Positions 34,135 through 42,576 of a stretch of 64,000 nt of DNA are shown piece after piece (position 1 is the stretch's first letter; every line of letters begins with the position of its first letter). A program made the translations under genes and the position numbers. Source of the DNA: RPQJ01 sp963698735. GTDB taxonomy: Bacteria; Pseudomonadota; Gammaproteobacteria; Steroidobacterales; Steroidobacteraceae. The stretch is from the NCBI GenBank assembly GCA_963698735.1, contig CAVOSA010000024.1:62001-126000 (forward strand), given 5' to 3'. The notes below the pieces were generated by a model. That model ran no database searches and was not told where the DNA came from. It saw only the letters and a program-made list of their open reading frames with translations.

Positions 34135-34548
34135 GTGCTTGCTTTCGATTTCGGCACCCGCCGCATCGGGGTCGCGGTCGGCCAGACCATGACCGGTTCG
34201 GCGGCAGCTGCCGGCACCCTGCCCGCCAGGAACGGAGCGCCGGATTGGCCCGCCGTCGATACGTGCATTGCCCGATGGGGTCCGGCCCGGTTGCTGGTCG
34301 GGCTCCCCTATAATATGGACGGCTCGGACACCACCACGACGGCCGCCTGCCACGCCTTCGGCGAGACGCTCGCGCTGCGCTCGGGGCTGCCGGTCGAGTA
34401 CGTGGACGAGCGCCTGACGTCCAATGCCGCTTATGACGAGCTGCGCAACGAGCGCCGCTCCGGCACGCGCGCGCGGCGCATCCGTCCAGAGGACATCGAT
34501 GCCAACGCAGCGCGGCTGATCCTGCAAACCTGGATGGGCAAGCCTTGA
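34135..34548 (+). CDS. ruvX: Holliday junction resolvase-like RuvX (YqgF)
   Basis: 137-residue RNase H-fold nuclease involved in 16S/pre-rRNA 5' processing and possibly recombination. Active-site segments are LAFDFGTRRIGVAVG, LLVGLPYNMDGS, VDERLTS and EDIDANAARLIL. The GTG at 34135 is the only start codon in this frame between the yqgE stop and the conserved domain. Its stop overlaps the pyrB start. Confidence 0.94.
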   Translation: MLAFDFGTRRIGVAVGQTMTGSAAAAGTLPARNGAPDWPAVDTCIARWGPARLLVGLPYNMDGSDTTTTAACHAFGETLALRSGLPVEYVDERLTSNAAYDELRNERRSGTRARRIRPEDIDANAARLILQTWMGKP

Positions 34549-35546
34549 ATACCGACACCGGCCGAGACCTGCAGCGCGACCACGCCGGCCGCCTGCGCCA
34601 TCTGCTCACGCTCGAAGGCCTCGCGCGCGAGGAAATTCTGCAACTGCTCGACCTGGCGCAGTTCTACGTCCGCGAACCGGGCGACCTGCCCGCCCGCGAC
34701 GGCGCACTGCTCGGCCGCACGGTGGCCAACCTGTTCTTCGAGCCGAGCACGCGCACGCGCGTCTCGTTCGAACTCGCCGCAACGCGCCTCGGCGCGGACG
34801 TGGTCAACCTCGACCTGCACTCGTCCTCGCGCGTCAAAGGCGAGACGGTGCTCGACACGATCTACACGCTGCAGGCGATGATGGTCGACGTCTTCGTGAT
34901 GCGCGATGCGGAGCCCGGCCTGCCGGCCCTGGTCGCCGCGCACGTGCAGCCGCACGTCAGCGTGCTGAACGCGGGCGAGGCACACGTTTCGCATCCGACG
35001 CAGGGCCTGCTCGACGTGCTGACCATCCGCCAGCGCAAGGGCGACGTGAAGAACCTCAGCGTCGCGATCGTCGGCGACATCAGCCACTCGCGCGTCGCGC
35101 GCTCGACCGGCACCGCGTTGCAGGCGCTGGGCGTCGGCGAGCTGCGACTGGTCTCGCCAGCGAGCCTGGCGCCAAACGCCGACGAGTTCCCGGGTGCCAG
35201 GCGTTGCACGTCGCTCGACGACGGCATCCGCGGTGCTGACGTCATCATGGCGCTGCGCATCCAGAAAGAGCGCATGGATACCACGCAGATCCCCGACGTC
35301 GACGCGTTCCTGCGCGAATGGGGCATCACCGAACGCAGCATCCAGCTCGCGCAGAAAGACGTCGTGGTGCTGCACCCAGGCCCGATGAACCGCGGCGTCG
35401 AGATCACGAGCGGGATTGCCGATGGGCCGCACTCCGCGATCCAGCAGCAGGTCCGCAACGGTGTCGCCGTGCGCATGGCCGTGCTCGCGACGATCGTCCG
35501 CAACGTGCAGGTGCGCAACGTGCAGGCCGGCAGGCGCGAGGTCTGA
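34545..35546 (+). CDS. pyrB: Aspartate carbamoyltransferase catalytic subunit
   Basis: 333 residues. It forms carbamoyl-aspartate, the first committed step of pyrimidine synthesis. The carbamoyl-phosphate motif FFEPSTRTRVSFE, the loop SSRVKGETVLDT and the HPTQGLLDVL segment are intact. The start is a TTG overlapping the ruvX stop (TTGA). The length and the absence of a pyrI gene fit the pseudomonad class, in which PyrB pairs with a PyrC-like protein; here the next gene is a PyrK-like flavoprotein instead, and no pyrR is present. Confidence 0.96.
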   Translation: MNTDTGRDLQRDHAGRLRHLLTLEGLAREEILQLLDLAQFYVREPGDLPARDGALLGRTVANLFFEPSTRTRVSFELAATRLGADVVNLDLHSSSRVKGETVLDTIYTLQAMMVDVFVMRDAEPGLPALVAAHVQPHVSVLNAGEAHVSHPTQGLLDVLTIRQRKGDVKNLSVAIVGDISHSRVARSTGTALQALGVGELRLVSPASLAPNADEFPGARRCTSLDDGIRGADVIMALRIQKERMDTTQIPDVDAFLREWGITERSIQLAQKDVVVLHPGPMNRGVEITSGIADGPHSAIQQQVRNGVAVRMAVLATIVRNVQVRNVQAGRREV

Positions 35547-35551
35547 TCCAG

Positions 35552-36514
35552 GTGGGCAACTCCGTTCCCGGCACCTGCACCATCGACGCACCGGGCCGCA
35601 GCCGTGGCGCGCCTGCAGAGCAGCGCACGCACCGCGACTCGATCTTCGTCGAGGACGGCCGCCTGCTCGCACAGCAGGCGTATCCGGGCGAGCAGTTCGT
35701 GATCCGCATCCAGGCGCCGAAGTGCGCGGCGGCAGCGGTGCCCGGCAGCTTCGCGCACCTGACTTGCGACCCTGAACGTCCGATGCGCCGGCCACTTTCG
35801 CTGATGCGCGTCGATGCGCAGGCGGGCTGGATCGAAATTCTCTACAAGATCGTGGGCCCTGGGCTCGCAGCGCTCTCGCAGCAGCCCGTGGGCGCGACGG
35901 TCAGCGTGCTCGGCCCGATCGGCCGCGGCTTCGTCGCGCATCCGGAGCGGCCCCGCACGCTGCTGGTGGGCGGCGGTGTCGGCATTCCGCCGATGGTGTT
36001 CCTGGCCGAATCGCTGCGGGACCGCCGCCGTGAAGCGGCGTGGCAGCCACTCGTGCTGATGGGTTCGGAGATCGAGTTCCCGTTCCGCGCGCGGCCGTCG
36101 CAGATTCTCGTGCCCGGCATGCCGGCCGAGGCGATCGCGTGCATGCCACTGCTCGATGACTGGGGCATTGCGAGCCGGCTCGCGAGCTTCGGCAGCTTTG
36201 CCGGCTGCTTCCACGGGTACGTGACGGACCTCGCCGCGCACTGGCTCTCCTCGCTGGACGCGAACGCGCTGGGTGAAGTCGAGATGTTCGCCTGCGGACC
36301 GACGCCGATGCTGCAGGCAACCGCGCGCGTCGCCCGCCGCTTCGGCGTGCCGTGCCAGGTTTCGCTCGAAGAGTTCATGGCCTGCGCGGTCGGCGGTTGC
36401 GCCGGTTGCGCGGTGCCGGTCGTGCAGCCGGATGGCGCGCTCGCCATGAAGCGTGTCTGTGTCGATGGCCCGGTGTTCGACGCGAATGCGGTGTTTCCGC
36501 CGGCGGCTGCCTAA
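35552..36514 (+). CDS. Dihydroorotate dehydrogenase electron-transfer subunit-like flavoprotein (PyrK-like)
   Basis: 320 residues of the ferredoxin-reductase type. An FAD-binding beta-barrel (about 30-125, with MRRPLSLMRVDA), an NAD-binding region (LLVGGGVGIPPMVFL, then FACGPTPML) and a C-terminal [2Fe-2S] cluster motif with four cysteines, CAVGGCAGC followed about 15 residues later by KRVCVDGPVF. The GTG at 35552, 5 bp after pyrB, gives a compact operon. In class 1B enzymes this subunit carries electrons from a PyrD catalytic subunit to NAD; no partner gene is adjacent, so the acceptor is unknown. Confidence 0.85.
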   Translation: MGNSVPGTCTIDAPGRSRGAPAEQRTHRDSIFVEDGRLLAQQAYPGEQFVIRIQAPKCAAAAVPGSFAHLTCDPERPMRRPLSLMRVDAQAGWIEILYKIVGPGLAALSQQPVGATVSVLGPIGRGFVAHPERPRTLLVGGGVGIPPMVFLAESLRDRRREAAWQPLVLMGSEIEFPFRARPSQILVPGMPAEAIACMPLLDDWGIASRLASFGSFAGCFHGYVTDLAAHWLSSLDANALGEVEMFACGPTPMLQATARVARRFGVPCQVSLEEFMACAVGGCAGCAVPVVQPDGALAMKRVCVDGPVFDANAVFPPAAA

Positions 36515-36577
36515 CGCCGTTGCACTGCTTCCGGAATTGCCGAGGGACTCGATCGAGGCGGTCGGTCGTAGGCGCCC

Positions 36578-36639
36578 AATCCGGTCTCTTCCGCCGGGAG
36601 CGGAAAGGCAGACACGCTCCCGGCAGAAGAGATCGGATT
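36578..36639 (+). repeat. Hairpin element B1, loop GAAAGGCAGACA
   Basis: Arms 36578-36602 and 36615-36639 pair over 25 bp with two transition-type mismatches. The 12-nt loop is GAAAGGCAGACA (36603-36614). B1 opens a mirror-symmetric set of hairpins with B2 in the spacer between the PyrK-like gene and the cytochrome gene. Confidence 0.9.
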
Positions 36640-36655
36640 CGTCGCTCGACACGCG

Positions 36656-36690
36656 GCGCCTGAGCGGGTTCTCGGGCGGGCCCGAGAACC
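36656..36690 (+). repeat. Conserved box GCGCCTGAGCG plus 10-bp hairpin beside B1
   Basis: The box GCGCCTGAGCG (36656-36666) is followed directly by the stem GGTTCTCGGG/CCCGAGAACC (36667-36676/36681-36690) with a 4-nt loop. The box recurs inverted at 36777-36787 and 60077-60087 and with one change at 59908-59918, each time beside another hairpin. CGCACGGCGCA (36692-36702) follows and is shared with 59944-59954. Confidence 0.8.
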
Positions 36691-36708
36691 ACGCACGGCG
36701 CAAGCAAC

Positions 36709-36733
36709 CCCACCGGCGAATCACCTGGGTGGG
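36709..36733. repeat. Small central hairpin of the B locus
   Basis: CCCACC (36709-36714) and GGTGGG (36728-36733) form a 6-bp stem with a 13-nt loop at the centre of the mirror arrangement between B1 and B2. The stem is short and could be chance in GC-rich sequence. Confidence 0.4.
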
Positions 36734-36736
36734 TAC

Positions 36737-36787
36737 GCGACCCATGGGGATGCGATCGCTAGCATGCGATTCCGGTCGCTCAGGCGC
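36737..36787 (-). repeat. Weak hairpin plus inverted box CGCTCAGGCGC beside B2
   Basis: GCGACC/GGTCGC (36737-36742/36774-36779) enclose a 31-nt segment containing ATGCGAT twice, overlapping the box CGCTCAGGCGC (36777-36787). The stretch GGTCGCTCAGGCGCGGT (36774-36790) is identical to 60074-60090, in the same position relative to hairpin D3. Confidence 0.65.
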
Positions 36788-36799
36788 GGTCTCACAGGC

Positions 36800-36869
36800 G
36801 TCCGTTCCGGTTCTTCTTCCGGCGAGCGTATCTGCCTTTCCGCTCGCCGGAAGAAGAACCGGAGCGGAC
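36800..36869 (-). repeat. Hairpin element B2, loop TATCTGCCTTTC
   Basis: Arms 36800-36828 and 36841-36869 pair over 29 bp with one T/G mismatch. The loop TATCTGCCTTTC (36829-36840) is the B1 loop on the opposite strand with one base changed. The arms are almost those of C2 (38988-39063), differing at two positions that are compensated on the other arm. Confidence 0.92.
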
Positions 36870-37086
36870 GACTACGACACCCTCGATGAATTCGAGTTCG
36901 CCTCCTCGAGCGTGACCTTGCGTGCACGGTTGGCGCATGGGCTGCTCGCCCGAACGACAGGCTGATCGGTTCGAACCTGGAACGCATGCCAATGCGTGTC
37001 GTTCGCAGGCACGAAAACCACGGTTGATATTCCCCCGCGGTGCCGTCCAACTGACACAAACAACAGTTCGACGAAAGCGGGGCGGT
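36870..37086. other. Leader region of the cytochrome gene, no gene seen
   Basis: 217 bp between hairpin B2 and the cytochrome start. It holds a 6-bp inverted repeat ACGCAT-GCCA-ATGCGT (36982-36997), operator-like, and becomes less GC-rich towards the gene. A short open stretch rich in Asp, Glu and Ser (36867-36965) has no start of its own and is not supported as a gene. Confidence 0.4.
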
Positions 37087-38874
37087 ATGCCGAGCCAAAC
37101 CTTGTTAAAGAGTGCAGCGCTGAGTGCCGCTGCGTTGTTCGTGCTGGTCGGCTGCGGCGGTGGCGGCGGCTCGTCTGGCGGATCGGACGACGGAGGTTCG
37201 GGAGGCGGCGGAGGTGGTGGCGGCGGCGGCGGCGGACAGACCCCGGCATACAAGATCCTCGCCACCAACGATCTCGGCATGCACTGCGTGGACGCGGACT
37301 TCTCGGTTTTCTCGATCCTCCCGCCCTACAACGTCGTCAATGCGCAGGTGATCCGCACCGACTCGACCGGCAGGCCTGCGCTCGTGAACGACAGCGCCGT
37401 GACGTTGAATTACTCTGCGATCGCGGACGGCAACGGCTCCATCAACAGCCGCAGCGTCGGCAAGACCAATTTCTGGCAGTACGCCGCGCGAGCCTACGGG
37501 GCGAATCTCGCTCCGGGCCAGGGCCTGAAGGGCCTGTACATGCCGGCCGATGCGACGACGGCGCAACAGACCTCGTTCGCATGGAAGACCACGAGCGGAC
37601 TTTTCAAGGCCGAGGGCATTCCCATCATCCCGACGGACGACGCCGGCCACAGCAACCGGTATCCCCTGATGCGGCTGACGGCGGCCGACAAGTCGAGCAG
37701 CCAGAACGTGGCGACGCTCGACATCGTGCTGCCGGTGTCCGAGGAAACGACCTGTCGCGATTGCCACGCCACTGGCGGCCCGGCCGCGAAAGGGAGCAGC
37801 ATCGCGTGGTCGACCAACGCCGACGTCGAGGTTCAGTCGCGCGAGAACGTGCTCCTGCTGCACGACAGTCGCATGGGCACCCGCCTGATGGCCTCCAAGC
37901 CGGTGTTGTGCGCGGGTTGCCACTACTCCGCCGCGCTCGACCTCGCCGGCACCGGCCCGTCCGGGGCGCAGGTGGGCCGCCCGACGATGTCTGCGGCGAT
38001 GCACGCCTACCACAGCGACAAGATGGTGACGGCTGCAGGCGTGCCACTGGCCGATCGCTTCGTGGTGCAGGGCGGGGTGCCGCCCTCGCCGGAAACGCAG
38101 GCCTGCTACCTCTGCCACCCGGGCAAGTCCACGCAGTGCCTGCGCGGCGCCATGACCGATGCCGTCACTTGCCAGAACTGCCACGGCGGGATGACCGCCG
38201 TCGGCGGCGCCGCGGCCCTGGCAGCCGGCGGCAGCATCGACGGACAGAACGACGGCAAGGCGCGACGGCCCTGGATGGACCTGCCACGCTGCCAGTCCTG
38301 CCATACCGGCGACGCATCGAGCCACCTGACCCTTGCCGACGCCTCGCTGATGGCGAGCGACGGACTGCGAACGCTGGTCGCGTTCAACACCACCGACGCG
38401 GCCGCTTCGCCGCGCCTGGCCTCGAGCAGCCGCTTTGCCGAGAATTCAAATGCGCTGTTCCGCTACAGCAAGGGTCATGGCGGAGTGGCGTGCGAGGGTT
38501 GCCACAACAGCACCCACGCCATCTGGCCCAACCCGGTGGACCTGCACAACGACAACGTCGCGGCGAAGCAGCTGCAAGGCCACTCTGGCACGATCACGGA
38601 ATGCACGACGTGCCACGGCGCAGGCGCGCTCTCGCTGTCACTCGGCGGCCCGCACGGCATGCACGTCGTCGCCGACTCGCGCTGGACCAGAGGCGGTCAC
38701 GAATCACTGGCCAAGCAGAATCGCCAGGCGTGCGCGGCCTGCCATGGCACGACCTTCCGCGGTACGGCGTTGTCACGCACGGCAGCCCAACGGGACTGGG
38801 GTTCGCGCACCGTGGCCAAGGGCACGCAGGTCGGTTGCTACGACTGCCACAACGGGCCGAACGGCGGCGATTGA
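37087..38874 (+). CDS. Nine-haem c-type cytochrome lipoprotein
   Basis: 595 residues. The signal peptide ends in the lipobox LVGC (about residues 18-21), then comes a glycine-rich linker of about 28 residues (GGGGGSSGGSDDGGSGGG and more), so the protein is tethered to a membrane by lipid. Nine CXXCH haem sites follow: CRDCH, CAGCH, CYLCH, CQNCH, CQSCH, CEGCH, CTTCH, CAACH and CYDCH. The segment after the linker (YKILATNDLGMHCVDADFSV) is haem-free and about 190 residues long. It is probably an electron-transfer protein at the cell surface or periplasm; its partner and substrate are unknown, and no porin-cytochrome genes accompany it. The gene stands alone, with inverted hairpin pairs on both sides. 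Confidence 0.9.
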   Translation: MPSQTLLKSAALSAAALFVLVGCGGGGGSSGGSDDGGSGGGGGGGGGGGGQTPAYKILATNDLGMHCVDADFSVFSILPPYNVVNAQVIRTDSTGRPALVNDSAVTLNYSAIADGNGSINSRSVGKTNFWQYAARAYGANLAPGQGLKGLYMPADATTAQQTSFAWKTTSGLFKAEGIPIIPTDDAGHSNRYPLMRLTAADKSSSQNVATLDIVLPVSEETTCRDCHATGGPAAKGSSIAWSTNADVEVQSRENVLLLHDSRMGTRLMASKPVLCAGCHYSAALDLAGTGPSGAQVGRPTMSAAMHAYHSDKMVTAAGVPLADRFVVQGGVPPSPETQACYLCHPGKSTQCLRGAMTDAVTCQNCHGGMTAVGGAAALAAGGSIDGQNDGKARRPWMDLPRCQSCHTGDASSHLTLADASLMASDGLRTLVAFNTTDAAASPRLASSSRFAENSNALFRYSKGHGGVACEGCHNSTHAIWPNPVDLHNDNVAAKQLQGHSGTITECTTCHGAGALSLSLGGPHGMHVVADSRWTRGGHESLAKQNRQACAACHGTTFRGTALSRTAAQRDWGSRTVAKGTQVGCYDCHNGPNGGD

Positions 38875-38878
38875 GCGC

Positions 38879-38976
38879 GGGAGCTGTGTATCGGCCGATC
38901 CGGTGGCTGTCCCCGAGCTTGGAAAGGCAGACACGCGCTCGAGGACAGCCACCGGATCGGCCGATTGGCAGCTCCC
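38879..38976 (+). repeat. Hairpin element C1, loop with GAAAGGCAGACAC
   Basis: Arms 38891-38918 and 38937-38964 pair over 28 bp with one mismatch; after a 4/4 internal bulge the pairing resumes with GGGAGCTG/CAGCTCCC (38879-38886/38969-38976). The 18-nt loop contains the family core GGAAAGGCAGACAC. It begins 5 bp after the cytochrome stop codon. Confidence 0.92.
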
Positions 38977-38987
38977 AAGTGTAGACA

Positions 38988-39063
38988 GGCCTCCGTTCCG
39001 GCTCTTCTTCCGGCGAGCGTGTCTGCCTTTCCGCTCGCCGGAAGAAGAGCCGGAGCGGAGGCC
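38988..39063 (-). repeat. Hairpin element C2, loop TGTCTGCCTTTC
   Basis: Arms 38988-39019 and 39032-39063 pair over 32 bp with one T/G mismatch. The loop TGTCTGCCTTTC is the exact reverse complement of the B1 core. C1 and C2 are adjacent, 11 bp apart, and inverted with respect to each other, in the 206-bp space between the convergent cytochrome and third PilT-family genes. Confidence 0.93.
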
Positions 39064-39080
39064 AGCGACGCGCCGACGAC

Positions 39081-40238
39081 TCAACCGAAGTTGATCTTGG
39101 CCTCGAGGTTGGTCCGCGAGTCCGCGTTGTTGATCGCTTCCTCGAGCGTGATCTTGCCCTGCTGGTAGAGCTGGTACAGCGCGATGTCGAAACTCTGCGT
39201 GCCCTTCTCGCTGCTGCGCACGAGCGACTCCTTGACGCCGACCACGTCGCCCTTCTTGATCAGTTCCTGCACGTGCGGCGTGTTCAGCAGCACTTCCAGC
39301 GCGGCGCAGCGCATGCCGTCCTTGCCCATGACCAGGCGCTGCGACAGGATCGCCTTCAGGTACTGCGACAGGTCGAGGAAGATCTGCGAGTGCTGGTCGC
39401 GCGGGAACATGTTGATGATGCGGTCGAGGGTCTCGGCCGCGTTGTTCGCGTGCAGCGTCGCGAGGCACAGGTGGCCCGTGCCCGCGAAAGTGAGCGCGTA
39501 CTCCATCGATTCGCGGTCGCGGATTTCGCCGATCAGGATCACGTCGGGGGCAGCGCGCATCGCGCTGCGCAGCGCGCGGTGGAAAGACTTGGTGTCGAGG
39601 CCCACTTCGCGCTGGTTGACGATCGACTTCTTGTTCCGGTGCAGGAACTCGATCGGGTCTTCGACCGTCAGGATGTGATCCGACGAGGTCTCGTTGCGGT
39701 AATTGAGCATCGCCGCGAGCGACGTCGACTTGCCCGAGCCGGTGGCGCCCACCATGAGCACCAGGCCGCGCTTGATCATGACCAGTTCCTTCATGATCAT
39801 CGGCAGGCCGAGTTCCTCCAGCGAGGGCATCTCCGCCGTGATGTAACGCATCACCAGCGCCGGATTGCCGCGCTGGTGGAACACCGCGATGCGGAAGCGC
39901 CCGAGACCCGGCTCGGAGATCGCAAAGTCGATCTCGAGCTCCTGCTGGAAGTAGTCGATCTGTTCCTGGTTCATCAGGCCGTAGGCGGCCTGGCGCACCT
40001 GGTCGGCCGTCAGCACCTGGCGGTTGACCGGTATGATCTTGCCCTCGATCTTGATCTTGATCGGGGCGTTCGAGCTGAAGAACAGGTCGGAAGCCTTCTT
40101 CTCGACCATCAGCTTGAACAGCGGCTTGGTGTTCAGCACGAAGCTGCGGGCGGTGTCGGCACTCACCAGGCCGACGTCGTTCAGCGCGCCCTCGGCAGGC
40201 GCCACGATGGCCTCGATGTCTGCGGGATTCGTTGCCAT
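39081..40238 (-). CDS. PilT/PilU-family ATPase, third tandem paralogue
   Basis: 385-residue secretion-type ATPase with Walker A GATGSGKSTS, the Asp box (TVEDPIEFLH), Walker B (DVILIGEIRDRE) and His box (TLHANNAAETLDR). It is closest in pattern to PilU (DLFFSSNAPIKIKIEG opening; AVFHQRGNPALVMRYI), but has an extra N-terminal 35 residues and a divergent C-terminus. The ATG overlaps the pilU stop by one base, so it is co-translated with pilU. It probably adds to or modulates pilus retraction; a third family member beside pilT and pilU is uncommon. Confidence 0.9.
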   Translation of the reverse strand: MATNPADIEAIVAPAEGALNDVGLVSADTARSFVLNTKPLFKLMVEKKASDLFFSSNAPIKIKIEGKIIPVNRQVLTADQVRQAAYGLMNQEQIDYFQQELEIDFAISEPGLGRFRIAVFHQRGNPALVMRYITAEMPSLEELGLPMIMKELVMIKRGLVLMVGATGSGKSTSLAAMLNYRNETSSDHILTVEDPIEFLHRNKKSIVNQREVGLDTKSFHRALRSAMRAAPDVILIGEIRDRESMEYALTFAGTGHLCLATLHANNAAETLDRIINMFPRDQHSQIFLDLSQYLKAILSQRLVMGKDGMRCAALEVLLNTPHVQELIKKGDVVGVKESLVRSSEKGTQSFDIALYQLYQQGKITLEEAINNADSRTNLEAKINFG

Positions 40239-41383
40239 CACTCCTCTTCCTCGAGAATCTTGAGCGCGCCGGTGTCCTCGGGGACGCCGCTCTTGTCGCG
40301 CTTGCTCTCCAGCTTGATGCGCAGGCGGATCTCGTTCTTCGAGTCCGCGTTGCGCAGCGCCTCTTCGTACGAGATGGTCCCGATCTCGTACAGCTCGTAC
40401 AGCGCCTGGTCGAAGGTCTTCATGCCGAGCCGGTTCGACTTGGCCATGATCTCCTTGATGGCCGACACTTCGCCGCGGAAGATCAGGTCGGCGATCAGCG
40501 GCGTGTTCAGCATCACTTCCATGGCCGCGATGCGGCCCTTGCCTGCCTCGCGCGGGATCAGGCGCTGCGCGATCATGGCGCGGATGTTGAGCGACAGGTC
40601 CATCAGCAGCTGCTCGCGGCGGTCTTCCGGGAAGAAGTTGATGATGCGGTCCATCGCCTGGTTGGCGCTGTTGGCATGCAGCGTCGCCAGCACCAGGTGG
40701 CCGGTTTCGGCGAACTGGATGCCGTACTCCATCGTGTCGCGGTCGCGGATTTCGCCGATCAGGATCACGTCGGGCGCCTGGCGCAGGGTGTTCTTGAGCG
40801 CCATGTGCCAGCTGTCGGTGTCGACGCCCACCTCGCGCTGCGTCACGACGCAGTTGCGGTGGGTGTGGACGTACTCGATCGGGTCCTCGATCGTGATGAT
40901 ATGGCCGCGGGTCTTGTCGTTGCGGTAGTCGAGCATCGCGGCCAGCGACGTCGACTTGCCCGAGCCGGTCGCGCCGACCAGGATGCACAGGCCGCGCTTC
41001 GACAGCACCACTTCCTTGAGGATCGGCGGCAGTTCCAGCTCGTCGATGGTCGGGACCTTGATGTTGATCGTGCGCAGCACCGCGCCGGTGAGCCCCATCT
41101 GCACGAAGGCGCTGACGCGGAAGCGGCCGATGCCGGGCGGCGCGATCGCGAAGTTGCATTCGCGCGTCGAGTCGAACTCCTTGGTCTGGCGATCGTTCAT
41201 GATCGCGCGCACCAGCAGCTGCGCCTGCTCGGGCGTCAGCGGCTGGTTGGTCTGCGGCTTGATCTCGCCGTCGATCTTGATCGCGGGCGGAAACCCGGCG
41301 GTGATGAAGAGGTCGGAACCGTTGCGCTCGACCATGCGGCGCAACAGGTCCTGCATGAGCTTGATGCCAGTATCGCGATCCAT
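40238..41383 (-). CDS. pilU: Type IV pilus retraction ATPase PilU
   Basis: 381 residues. The opening LLRRMVERNGSDLFITAGFPPAIKIDGEI and the segments RECNFAIAPPGIGRFRVSAF and TQREVGVDTDSWHMALKNTLRQAPDVILIGEIRDRDTMEYGIQFAETGHL match PilU of pseudomonads in short blocks. Walker A GATGSGKSTS is intact. PilU assists PilT in powering pilus retraction. The C-terminus (KSGVPEDTGALKILEEEE) is acidic. It starts 61 bp after pilT. Confidence 0.94.
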   Translation of the reverse strand: MDRDTGIKLMQDLLRRMVERNGSDLFITAGFPPAIKIDGEIKPQTNQPLTPEQAQLLVRAIMNDRQTKEFDSTRECNFAIAPPGIGRFRVSAFVQMGLTGAVLRTINIKVPTIDELELPPILKEVVLSKRGLCILVGATGSGKSTSLAAMLDYRNDKTRGHIITIEDPIEYVHTHRNCVVTQREVGVDTDSWHMALKNTLRQAPDVILIGEIRDRDTMEYGIQFAETGHLVLATLHANSANQAMDRIINFFPEDRREQLLMDLSLNIRAMIAQRLIPREAGKGRIAAMEVMLNTPLIADLIFRGEVSAIKEIMAKSNRLGMKTFDQALYELYEIGTISYEEALRNADSKNEIRLRIKLESKRDKSGVPEDTGALKILEEEE

Positions 41384-41444
41384 GGTGCTCTCTCAGGGCG
41401 TCGGTGCCGTCGCGGCCTGCGCCGCAGGGACGGCGGGCTGCCGC

Positions 41445-42485
<1,041 letters not shown>

Positions 42486-42576
42486 CGATGCGACTCCCTC
42501 GTGCCTGCCAGCCAAGTCCGGAAACGGACGGGTCTCGCAGGCCGACAAAGTATAGATCAGCCCCTCCGGCCCCAAT

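Noticed and set aside
36505..36524. GCCTAACGCCGTTGC at the end of the PyrK-like gene, resembling part of an integron attC site, plus palindromic arms nearby
   Set aside because: No matching GTTAGGC-type partner at the other end of the hairpin, no integron integrase or cassette array, and the conserved feature is the loop and not attC boxes.
36453..36965. Open frame across hairpins B1 and B2
   Set aside because: It begins inside the PyrK-like gene and its translation is set by the palindromes; there is no coding signal.
36578..39063. Repeats considered as a CRISPR array
   Set aside because: Copies are inverted pairs with variable arms, not regularly spaced direct repeats with unique spacers; no cas genes are present.
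38879..39063. C1/C2 hairpins considered as ordinary bidirectional terminators
   Set aside because: No T run on either strand, and the same family occurs upstream of genes and in a divergent spacer; a terminator role at this one site remains possible.
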